Source: a bacterium | Lineage (GTDB): Bacteria > SZUA-79 > Acidulodesulfobacterales > Acidulodesulfobacteraceae | NCBI GenBank assembly: GCA_021806125.1 | Contig: JAJZYC010000103.1 | Coordinates: 1-5,387 of the forward strand | Direction of reading: 5' to 3' | DNA: 5,387 nt | Part shown: piece by piece, positions 1-5,387 of the stretch | Layout of the letters: the number at the start of each line of letters is the position of its first letter | How positions within the stretch are numbered: position 1 is the first letter of the stretch | Position numbers and translations under genes: made by a program | Notes under the pieces: generated by a model | What the model was told of the DNA's origin: nothing | The model's database searches: none | Seen by the model: only the letters and a program-made list of their open reading frames with translations

Positions 1-186
1 GTTAATAGCGTAAGAATTCCGGTGATTGCATCCGGAGGCGCAAGAGACGCCAAGGATATGGAAGAGGTCTTCGTTATAGCTGATGCAAGCGCCGCCCTTG
101 CCGCCTCGATATTTCATTATGAAAATTCAGGCATTATTCCTATTAAAAAATATTTAAGATCTAAAGGGATTAACGTTAGATTATAA
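1..186 (+). CDS. hisF: Imidazole glycerol phosphate synthase cyclase subunit HisF, C-terminal 61 residues (5' end outside window)
   Basis: The reading frame is open from base 1 and stops at TAA 184-186. HisF is the cyclase half of IGP synthase: with the glutaminase HisH it converts PRFAR plus ammonia to imidazole glycerol phosphate and AICAR in cytoplasmic histidine biosynthesis. The visible part is the last beta/alpha units of the (beta/alpha)8 barrel. It includes the phosphate-binding strand and loop VIASGGA (residues 9-15 of the fragment), then ADASAALAASIFHYE, where the family has its alanine-rich 'AALAASIFH' signature, and the terminal helix IKKYLRSKGINVRL, equivalent to the usual '(V/L)KxYLxxxGixVR' ending. 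The C-terminus is therefore complete. hisIE begins 10 nt downstream, so the two are almost certainly co-transcribed and encode neighbouring pathway steps. Family assignment is confident; only the N-terminal part is missing. Confidence 0.95.
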   Translation, partial: VNSVRIPVIASGGARDAKDMEEVFVIADASAALAASIFHYENSGIIPIKKYLRSKGINVRL

Positions 187-196
187 AAACTGGACA

Positions 197-970
197 ATGG
201 ATAAGAAAGAAAATGATTTTAACCCTATAACCGTTGACGTCTTCGACGAGAACGCTCTTGGCTTATTTTTAAAAAAAATTGATTTTGCCAAGCTTAACGG
301 GCTTATTCCGGCGGTTGCGCAGGACTATTTCTCCAAGGAGATATTAATGCTTGCTTTTATGAATGAAGAAGCGTTGAAAAAAACCGTCGAAACCGGCTAT
401 GCCCATTATTTTTCCAGGTCTAGAAACAGATTATGGAAAAAAGGGGAGACCTCGGGCCATACTCAGCATATAAAAGAAATTTTTTTTGATTGCGATAACG
501 ACAGTATTTTGTTAAAAGTTCTTCAGAAAGGTCCGGCTTGCCATACCGGACATAAAACCTGTTTTTATTCTAAAATAAATAACCGCCTTCCCGCCTCGGA
601 CAGCGCCGGCGTGAACGAAAGCCAAACAGGCGGTAAAAATGGCGGCGCTGGTGAAGAAAAATTTTATTCGCTTAAACTGTTATACGACTTTATCTCCGGA
701 CGGAAAGATTCGGATCCGGAAAAATCTTATGTCGCAAAGCTTTTAAAAGGGGGGCCTGAAAAAATAGGCAAAAAACTTCAGGAGGAATCCCTTGAGGTTA
801 TTTTATCGGCTATAGAGGGCGACAGAAATAAATTAATTTACGAATGCGCTGATTTGATGTTTTTTTATATCGTTATGTTAATTTATTCGGATATCGATTT
901 TTTTAACGTCATAGACGAGTTAAAAAGAAGGGAAGGGATTTCAGGACTAGACGAAAAAAGAGCGCGTTAA
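197..970 (+). CDS. hisIE: Bifunctional phosphoribosyl-AMP cyclohydrolase / phosphoribosyl-ATP pyrophosphatase HisIE
   Basis: This 257-residue cytoplasmic enzyme carries out histidine biosynthesis steps 2 and 3: PR-ATP to PR-AMP, then opening of the adenine ring to ProFAR. The HisI domain spans about residues 28-124. It shows GLIPAVAQD, the WKKGETSGHTQ motif (80-90), an Asp-rich metal site D98/D100/D102, and the three family cysteines C99, C115 and C122 that bind zinc. A Gly/Ser-rich linker of about 30 residues (126-156) leads to the HisE domain (about 157-250). That all-alpha, MazG-like fold shows E196-E197-x2-E200 and E216-x2-D219, the expected Mg-pyrophosphate ligands. The HisI-then-HisE order is the usual fusion order. 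The ATG at 197 gives about 25 residues before the normal HisI start, and I see no better in-frame start. GGA at 192-194 lies only 2 nt before the ATG, so the ribosome binding site is poor. No hairpin-plus-T-run terminator follows the gene. Confidence 0.96.
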   Translation: MDKKENDFNPITVDVFDENALGLFLKKIDFAKLNGLIPAVAQDYFSKEILMLAFMNEEALKKTVETGYAHYFSRSRNRLWKKGETSGHTQHIKEIFFDCDNDSILLKVLQKGPACHTGHKTCFYSKINNRLPASDSAGVNESQTGGKNGGAGEEKFYSLKLLYDFISGRKDSDPEKSYVAKLLKGGPEKIGKKLQEESLEVILSAIEGDRNKLIYECADLMFFYIVMLIYSDIDFFNVIDELKRREGISGLDEKRAR

Positions 971-980
971 AATTTATAGG

Positions 981-1010
981 TTGACAAATTAATAGAAAAT
1001 ATACGATACT
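981..1010 (+). promoter_or_regulatory. Sigma-70-type promoter for the rpsU-cvpA-dnaG-rpoD operon
   Basis: A perfect -35 hexamer TTGACA (981-986) is followed after 18 bp by GATACT (1005-1010), which matches the -10 consensus at four of six positions including the critical A2 and T6. Transcription would start near 1016-1018, leaving a leader of about 75 nt before rpsU. It lies 10 nt after the hisIE stop, where a promoter separating the his genes from the next operon is expected. The -10 assignment is the less certain part, because the AT-rich stretch 1007-1016 offers alternatives. Confidence 0.75.
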
Positions 1011-1030
1011 ATATAAAGGTCAAATTTAAG

Positions 1031-1059
1031 ATGGCGACAGAATTGAATTATGTCCCCAT
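1031..1059. repeat. 29-bp imperfect palindrome in the rpsU leader (operator or RNA hairpin)
   Basis: The two 14-nt arms, ATGGcGACAgAATT and AATTaTGTCcCCAT, flank a central G at 1045. They are complementary at 12 of 14 positions, with mismatches only at the lower-case bases. The element begins about 14 nt after the likely transcription start and ends 14 nt before the SD of rpsU. No T run follows, so it does not look like an intrinsic terminator. It could be a binding site for a dimeric regulator or a leader hairpin acting on rpsU mRNA. Which one cannot be decided from sequence alone. Confidence 0.6.
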
Positions 1060-1073
1060 AATATATTAGGAAA

Positions 1074-1080
1074 AAGGAGG
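1074..1080 (+). promoter_or_regulatory. Strong Shine-Dalgarno sequence that sets the rpsU TTG start
   Basis: AAGGAGG (1074-1080) is a near-complete complement of the 16S rRNA 3' end and lies 12 nt before the TTG at 1093, a slightly long spacing. In-frame TAG at 1087-1089 rules out any upstream start. The next in-frame possibilities would delete the conserved N-terminus of S21, so this SD supports TTG 1093 as the true start. It is the only strong SD in the window. Confidence 0.85.
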
Positions 1081-1092
1081 CGAATTTAGGTT

Positions 1093-1287
1093 TTGTCTAT
1101 CGTAAAAATTAAAGAAAACGAATCTTTCGAAAATGCTTTAAGGAGATTTAAAAAATCCTGTGAAAGAGCCGGAATCCTTTCCGAAATCAGGAAAAGGGAG
1201 CATTACGAAAAGCCGAGCGTTAAGAAAAAGAAAAAAGCGGCGGCTTCCAGAAAAAGAAATTCCAAAAAGAATTATTTCAATTATTAA
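1093..1287 (+). CDS. rpsU: Small ribosomal subunit protein bS21
   Basis: This 64-residue basic protein belongs to the 30S subunit platform near the 3' end of 16S rRNA, where S21 assists mRNA and initiator selection. Family features include the N-terminal strand SIVKIKENESFENALRRFK, matching the S21 pattern 'V.v..nE.fe.AlrrFkk', followed by C23-E-x-A-G-I-L and E31-I-R-x-R-E-H-Y-E-K-P. The tail (residues 44-58) is Lys/Arg-rich and ends in the aromatic residues Y61, F62 and Y64. Length is normal for the family (about 55-71). The start codon is TTG, enforced by the stop at 1087 and the strong SD upstream. rpsU is the first gene of the operon, directly behind the promoter and the leader palindrome, and cvpA follows after 19 nt. 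Identification is secure. Confidence 0.95.
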   Translation: MSIVKIKENESFENALRRFKKSCERAGILSEIRKREHYEKPSVKKKKKAAASRKRNSKKNYFNY

Positions 1288-1306
1288 TACTATTGATAAA
1301 AACTTT

Positions 1307-1773
1307 ATGAGCTATATAGATATAGCCTTTTTAGTTTTATTTATCGCAATGATGATAAGGGGCTTTTTCAGGGGCTTTATAAAAGAGGCTATATCTCTGC
1401 TCGGAATTTTTGCCGCCTATTTAGGCGCGATATATGCAAGTTCGCATTATATCGCTAAACCGTTTCATAGCGAAGAGATAGGGAAAATTATTATCTTTTC
1501 CGGAGTTTTTATCGCCGTCGTAATTGTTTTCGCATTAATTTCGCTGATAATTACCAAAATTATAAATCTGCTTCAATTAGGATTTTGCAACAGGTTAGGC
1601 GGTTTTTTTTTGCCGGAATTAAAACCTTTTTATTGTTAAGTTTAGTGTTATATTTTATTTTTTCGCTCAATACAGTTAATAAGCGCTTTGGATATTACAA
1701 ATCTCAGAGTTTTATACCTTATTTTCTCAAAACAGGCAAATTTTTATCCCCCTATCTCGGCAGGTTTTATTAA
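1307..1773 (+). CDS. cvpA: CvpA-family inner-membrane protein, frame broken at a T9 run (needs -1 shift or +1 T)
   Basis: From ATG 1307 the frame encodes a CvpA-type protein: MSYIDIAFLVLF, then the family's Arg-rich turn RGFFRGFIKEA, hydrophobic segments at about residues 6-20, 30-48 and 62-88, and LGFCNRLGGFF. Nine T (1603-1611) follow. Without a shift, translation ends at TAA 1637-1639 with an unrelated tail, giving 110 residues. Shifting by -1 at the run continues as FAGIKTFLLLSLVLYFIFSLN, the expected fourth membrane helix. A C-terminal S-x-S-x-I-P-type region (YYKSQSFIPYFLK) follows, ending at TAA 1771-1773, for about 155 residues in total, close to the family norm. CvpA of E. coli is needed for colicin V export; in most bacteria the role is not established. 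The gene may be a recent pseudogene, a sequencing error in a homopolymer, or expressed through slippage. No SD precedes the ATG. The gene sits between rpsU and dnaG. Confidence 0.82.
1603..1611 (+). other. T9 homopolymer at the frame change in cvpA
   Basis: The zero-frame codons are GGT TTT TTT TTG. The run contains in-frame slippery heptamers (T TTT TTT and T TTT TTG) compatible with -1 ribosomal frameshifting. A run of nine T/U can also support RNA polymerase slippage. One additional T gives GGT TTT TTT TTT GCC and restores a single continuous CvpA frame. The site is where the change must occur because conserved CvpA sequence lies immediately on both sides in different frames. Confidence 0.8.
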
Positions 1774-1811
1774 AATTTTTCTTTCCGAAAAACGATTAAT
1801 ATTTATAAATT

Positions 1812-3731
1812 ATGGACAGAAATATAGAAACCGTATTGTCTTATGTAAATATAGTCGATGAAGTGTCCGGGTTCGTCAAACTAAAAAAAGTCGGCCAAAA
1901 TTATTCGGGATTATGCCCTTTCCACTCGGAAAAGACTCCTTCGTTCAACGTCAACGGAACAAAAGGCCTTTATTATTGTTTTGGATGCGGCAAGGGCGGC
2001 AATGTTATAGGATTTCTTAAGGATATAAAAGGGGACTCTTTCAAAGAGGTTATAGATTATCTTAAGAAAAAATATAATATCCCGCTCGAAGATACAAAGC
2101 TTTATAAATCCACTCAAACAGCCGTAGACGATGCTCCTCTTAAAAGAATTCTAAATCTCGCTTTAAATTTTTATTACGAAAATCTTTTCGTCTATATGTC
2201 AAGCAGCGGACATATAATTAAATACCTTAATGACAGGGGGATAGAGGAAAATACCGCAAGGGATTTTAAATTGGGATATGCGGGGTTCGGAAACGGGCTA
2301 ACGGCACTTTTGCTCAATAATAAAGCAGATTTAGACATTGCCGTAAATGCCGGACTGTTAATTAAGAAACAGGAGCACAACAGGGGATATTCTGACAGGT
2401 TCGTCAATAAGCTTATTATTCCCGTAATGGATAGGTCGGGAGAGCCTATTGCGCTGGCATCCAGAATAATTTTAAAAGAGGGCGAGGCATCCCAGCTTAA
2501 TTTTCCTAAATATATAAATACCAATAATTCCGAAATTTTCGTAAAAAATAATACCCTGTACGGTTTAGACAAGGCCCTGCCTTTTATTAAAAAAGAAAAC
2601 GCCGTTTTTGTGGTAGAGGGCTATTTCGATATGATAACGCTTTATTCCAAGGGCGTTAAGAACGCGGTCGCGACTATGGGCACGGCCCTTTCCAAAAACC
2701 ATATAGTTAATTTATCGAGATTATGCGACGAGATTATTCTTCTTTACGACGGCGATAAGGCAGGCATAAATGCAATAAATAGAGGAATGGAATTATTCGG
2801 GAGTTTTATGGAGAGCCCCGAAAAAAATATATATGCGGTATGTTTGAACGACGGCAGCGACCCAGACAGCTATGTCAGGAAATACGGACGGGACAGCCTT
2901 ATAAAATTAATACGGGACGGCAAAAAAACGCCCATAGAGTTTGCTCTAGATTATTATATTGAAAAAATCGAAAACAGCGGTATAATCAAAAATAGGGGCG
3001 ATGAAAGAAGCGAAAAGAATCTTAAAGATAAAATATCGGCGATTCGCGAAATATCTCCTTTTTTGAAGAAAATAAATAATAATATTATCTTTTCCCATTA
3101 TTTGAATATATTGGCTAACAGGCTTGGATTAAAGGAAGAGGCGGTAAGAGAATATATATATTCTAATGAAACGCGGGGCGCAAATATTAATGCCGATGGT
3201 AATGAAGTTAATGCGGATACCCGGTTTACAGGCAATTCAGCTGTAGGATATGTAAAAGAAGATTCAAATATAGAAGATATAATAGTAAGTAAAATATTCT
3301 GCAATTTGCTATTGACAGAATATATAAGCGATGATATAATAAATGAATTTTCCGATAAAAATGCCGTTTTTATAATTAAAGAGATAAAAAATGCATTAAA
3401 AAACGTTATAAGCAAAGAAAATAATATTAATATTAAAAGTAAGATAGAAGATATAGTTTTAAAAACCGAAAACAGCTCGAAATGGAGTAAGATATATTAT
3501 TCAAGTTTATTAACGGAAGATAAAAGCGCCGAAGCCAAAAATGGGAAGGATGATTTTAAAAAACTTCTCATTAAATTAAAAGTCGATAATATAAATAAAG
3601 CCTGCAAAGGCATTTTGAGCGAAATCAGAAGCGGGCTGCTGGATGAGAGCGGCAAACTTCTTAAATTTCAAGAACTTAACAGGTTAAAATATATTTCCAA
3701 CGAATTTCAGAGAAAAATCTGCGGTTATTAA
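1812..3731 (+). CDS. dnaG: DNA primase DnaG
   Basis: DnaG makes the RNA primers for leading and Okazaki strands at the replication fork, working with the DnaB helicase. The protein is 639 residues, normal for bacterial primases. The N-terminal CHC2 zinc domain has C35-x2-H38 and C56-x2-C59 within GLCPFHSEKTPSF and YYCFGCGKGG. The RNA-polymerase core follows (about 110-260), with KYLNDRGI, DFKLGYA, DRFVNKLIIPVMDRSG and FPKYINTNNSEIF. The Toprim fold (about 264-350) carries E269 in VVEGYFD, D313 and D315 in YDGDKAG, and DGSDPDSYVRKYG. The C-terminal region (about 390-639) is Lys/Asn-rich and poorly conserved; it should be the helicase-interaction domain. ATG 1812 is the only plausible start because an in-frame stop lies at 1806-1808, and it gives a canonical N-terminus (IETVLSYVNIVDEVSGFVKLKK). 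No recognisable SD precedes it. rpoD starts 22 nt downstream. Confidence 0.97.
   Translation: MDRNIETVLSYVNIVDEVSGFVKLKKVGQNYSGLCPFHSEKTPSFNVNGTKGLYYCFGCGKGGNVIGFLKDIKGDSFKEVIDYLKKKYNIPLEDTKLYKSTQTAVDDAPLKRILNLALNFYYENLFVYMSSSGHIIKYLNDRGIEENTARDFKLGYAGFGNGLTALLLNNKADLDIAVNAGLLIKKQEHNRGYSDRFVNKLIIPVMDRSGEPIALASRIILKEGEASQLNFPKYINTNNSEIFVKNNTLYGLDKALPFIKKENAVFVVEGYFDMITLYSKGVKNAVATMGTALSKNHIVNLSRLCDEIILLYDGDKAGINAINRGMELFGSFMESPEKNIYAVCLNDGSDPDSYVRKYGRDSLIKLIRDGKKTPIEFALDYYIEKIENSGIIKNRGDERSEKNLKDKISAIREISPFLKKINNNIIFSHYLNILANRLGLKEEAVREYIYSNETRGANINADGNEVNADTRFTGNSAVGYVKEDSNIEDIIVSKIFCNLLLTEYISDDIINEFSDKNAVFIIKEIKNALKNVISKENNINIKSKIEDIVLKTENSSKWSKIYYSSLLTEDKSAEAKNGKDDFKKLLIKLKVDNINKACKGILSEIRSGLLDESGKLLKFQELNRLKYISNEFQRKICGY
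3312..3340 (+). promoter_or_regulatory. Consensus sigma-70 promoter inside dnaG, upstream of rpoD
   Basis: TTGACA (3312-3317) and TATAAT (3335-3340) are both exact consensus hexamers separated by exactly 17 bp. The bases TGA directly before the -10 (3332-3334) make an extended -10. Transcription would start near 3347, about 407 nt upstream of the rpoD ATG and inside the variable C-terminal part of dnaG. In E. coli, promoters inside dnaG drive rpoD separately from the operon promoter, so the position has precedent. Activity is inferred, not shown. Confidence 0.65.
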
Positions 3732-3753
3732 GGGTGATAATTTACATTAATAT

Positions 3754-5387
3754 ATGAATAAAAAAAATATAAAGAATAAAAATAAAAATAAGGAAAATAT
3801 CAAAGCAACCATTAATAATAATATTAATAAAACTGCTGACAAATCCAAAGCCGCCTTTGCAGAAGCCTTAAAAAACAAAGAATTAGAAAATAAGATAATC
3901 AGCAAAAGCGTCGAAAAGCTTAAGGACCGTCCAGGCAGATTGAGTTACGACGATTTTAACGACATACTGCCTCAGAATATAGTATCTCCAGACCAGATTG
4001 ACGATTTGATAAGCATGCTTGGAGAAAAGGATATCGATCTCGGAAGAGATACATCTTCTATCTTTATAAAAGCGGGACACTCTAAGTTTGCGGGAGACGA
4101 AACGTTTAACGAAGAGGCCGAAGTCGAAGAAGAAGATTTATCTCTTAAAACAAACGACCCCGTCAGAATGTATCTTAAAGAAATGGGCTCGGTTTCTTTG
4201 CTTACCCGCGAAAGAGAGATAGAGATAGCAAAGAGCATAGAAGAAGGAGAGGAAGAGATTTTTTCTTCGGTTCTTAACTCGGATATATTAATAAAATGGG
4301 TAATATCGATAGGGGACAAATTAAAAAACCAGGAACTTAACATTACCGGAATAGTTTCCGATTTCGACGACGTCGATTTTCCTAGCGATAAAGATATAGA
4401 AAAATCTACAAACAGATTTTTGTCTATTATCGAAAAAATTAAAAAAGACGTAAAATTTACGGAAAATAAATCCAAATTCGATACGTCCGTCAAAAAACGG
4501 AAAAAAGAAAAAATAAGGGTCGAAGAAGATAATTCCAATACCGGCGGGTCTGATATCGAAGACCATATAGAAAACATAGATGCAGCCAATATAACAAAAG
4601 TTTTTACATGGACGTCCCCTAAAAATTTAACTCAGGAAACAAAAAAAAAGATACTAGGCTACATTAAAGATTTAAGGCTGAAAAAGAAAATATCCGATAA
4701 AGTCATAATGAGGCTTAAAAATCAAAACGGGAAAATCTTAGAATTCGAAGAAAGCATAAAAGAACTTGAATCTACCTATAAAAAGAAAAACGAAAGAAGC
4801 GAGCAGTCTAAATCGCAGGAACATAAACGTCTGGAAAGCATAAACAAGCTTATTAACGAATATAAGGCTAAGATAGCCGCATCCGAAAAAGAGGTAGGCG
4901 TTTCTAAAGGCGAACTTAAAAAAATAGTCGAAGCCATAAAAATCGGCGAAGAAAAATCCAAGGTTGCTAAGACCGAACTTGTCGAAGCAAATTTAAGGCT
5001 TGTCGTTTCTATAGCTAAAAAATATTCAAACAGAGGCCTTCAATTTTTAGACCTTATTCAGGAAGGAAATATAGGGCTTATGAAAGCCGTCGAAAAATTT
5101 CAGTATCAAAGAGGATATAAATTTTCTACATATGCGACGTGGTGGATAAGGCAGGCTATAACGAGGGCAATTGCCGACCAGGCTAGAACCATAAGAATTC
5201 CGGTTCATATGATAGAAACCATAAATAAATTAATCAGAACTTCCAGGGCTTTAGTGCAGGAAATCGGAAGAGAGCCGGTTCCGGAGGAAATTGCCGAGAG
5301 AATGGACCTTCCCATAGATAAAGTCAGGAAGGTTTTAAAGATAGCCAAAGAGCCTATTTCTTTGGAAACGCCTATAGGCGAAGAAGA
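3754..5387 (+). CDS. rpoD: Primary RNA polymerase sigma factor RpoD (sigma-70), N-terminal 544 residues, 3' end outside window
   Basis: This is the housekeeping sigma factor that directs RNA polymerase to -35/-10 promoters. After a Lys/Asn-rich start, region 1.1 lies at about residues 44-95 (RLSYDDFNDILPQNIVSPDQIDDLISMLG). Region 1.2 starts at D135 (DPVRMYLKEMGSVSLLTREREIEIAK). A long charged non-conserved insert with coiled-coil character spans about 168-408. Regions 2.1-2.4 start at V410 with EANLRLVVSIAKKYSNRG, then DLIQEGNIGLMKAVEKF. The -10 recognition and melting segment TYATWWIRQAITRAIADQAR begins at T459, followed by RIPVHM (481-486). Region 3 follows (EIGREPVPEEIAERM to SLETPIGEE). 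Region 4, which binds -35, would be beyond the window. Presence of region 1.1 and the large insert identifies a primary rather than alternative sigma. ATG 3754 is preceded by in-frame TAA at 3748; the SD is weak (GGTGAT at 3733-3738, 15 nt away). Expression could come from the operon promoter and from the site inside dnaG. Confidence 0.96.
   Translation, partial: MNKKNIKNKNKNKENIKATINNNINKTADKSKAAFAEALKNKELENKIISKSVEKLKDRPGRLSYDDFNDILPQNIVSPDQIDDLISMLGEKDIDLGRDTSSIFIKAGHSKFAGDETFNEEAEVEEEDLSLKTNDPVRMYLKEMGSVSLLTREREIEIAKSIEEGEEEIFSSVLNSDILIKWVISIGDKLKNQELNITGIVSDFDDVDFPSDKDIEKSTNRFLSIIEKIKKDVKFTENKSKFDTSVKKRKKEKIRVEEDNSNTGGSDIEDHIENIDAANITKVFTWTSPKNLTQETKKKILGYIKDLRLKKKISDKVIMRLKNQNGKILEFEESIKELESTYKKKNERSEQSKSQEHKRLESINKLINEYKAKIAASEKEVGVSKGELKKIVEAIKIGEEKSKVAKTELVEANLRLVVSIAKKYSNRGLQFLDLIQEGNIGLMKAVEKFQYQRGYKFSTYATWWIRQAITRAIADQARTIRIPVHMIETINKLIRTSRALVQEIGREPVPEEIAERMDLPIDKVRKVLKIAKEPISLETPIGEE

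Noticed and set aside
582..650. Interleaved short inverted repeats (ACCGCC/GGCGGT, CAGCGCC/GGCGCTG) in the hisIE linker
   Set aside because: They are short, within a locally GC-richer Gly/Ala/Ser-coding linker whose codons readily give GCC/GGC complements; no reason to infer function.
1160..1306. 49-codon N-terminal extension of the cvpA frame overlapping rpsU
   Set aside because: It lies in a shifted frame over secure rpsU sequence, is a very basic shadow of the Lys/Arg codons, and CvpA proteins normally begin right at MSYIDI-like sequence (ATG 1307).
1776..1792. Small hairpin TTTTTC/GAAAAA between cvpA and dnaG as a terminator
   Set aside because: The stem has only 6 bp, almost all A-T, and no following T run; stable termination is unlikely.
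1911..3415. Minus-strand open frames within dnaG
   Set aside because: They lie opposite a strongly supported DnaG frame and show no recognisable protein family; they are antisense shadows in AT-rich DNA.
3996..4030. TTGACG-like -35 in early rpoD
   Set aside because: No acceptable -10 hexamer at 16-18 bp downstream.
3883..4961. Minus-strand open frames opposite rpoD, some Ser/Phe-rich
   Set aside because: They mirror the Lys/Glu-rich insert of RpoD on the other strand; no domain or initiation signal supports them.
1..5387. Novel defence, mobile or CRISPR-type system
   Set aside because: All coding capacity is accounted for by housekeeping genes, and no direct-repeat array, transposase, integrase or terminal repeat is visible.

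Overview
This window reads as an ordinary AT-rich bacterial chromosome segment. All recognisable genes are on the + strand, and A/T is strongly preferred at third codon positions. It joins the 3' end of a histidine biosynthesis cluster (hisF, hisIE) to a macromolecular-synthesis operon: rpsU, a cvpA-like gene, dnaG and rpoD. The gene content, a lysine/asparagine-rich protein style and a sigma-70 with a large insert between regions 1.2 and 2.1 suggest an AT-rich Gram-negative lineage, possibly a deltaproteobacterial-type one. That placement is inference only; no rRNA or other taxonomic marker is present.

Layout: 1-186 is the C-terminal end of HisF. 197-970 is a fused HisI-HisE protein. 971-1092 is the only substantial intergenic gap; it holds a sigma-70-type promoter, a long imperfect palindrome and a strong Shine-Dalgarno (SD) sequence leading to a TTG-started rpsU (1093-1287). 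1307-1773 encodes a CvpA-family membrane protein whose frame is broken at a run of nine T. 1812-3731 is a complete DnaG primase. 3754 to the window end is RpoD, cut off before region 4.

The last four genes are tightly packed (gaps of 19, 38 and 22 nt) and are probably co-transcribed from the promoter at 981-1010. This resembles the classic rpsU-dnaG-rpoD operon linking translation, replication priming and transcription initiation, with a cvpA-like gene inserted between rpsU and dnaG. A second promoter-like sequence inside the 3' part of dnaG (3312-3340) matches the sigma-70 consensus at every hexamer base, has a 17-bp spacer and carries an extended -10 TG. It would let rpoD be transcribed separately.

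I found no mobile element, CRISPR array, tRNA, rRNA or undescribed multi-gene system. The points worth a second look are regulatory or concern decoding: the T9 frame break in cvpA, the palindrome in the rpsU leader, the consensus promoter inside dnaG, and the fact that rpsU alone carries a strong SD.
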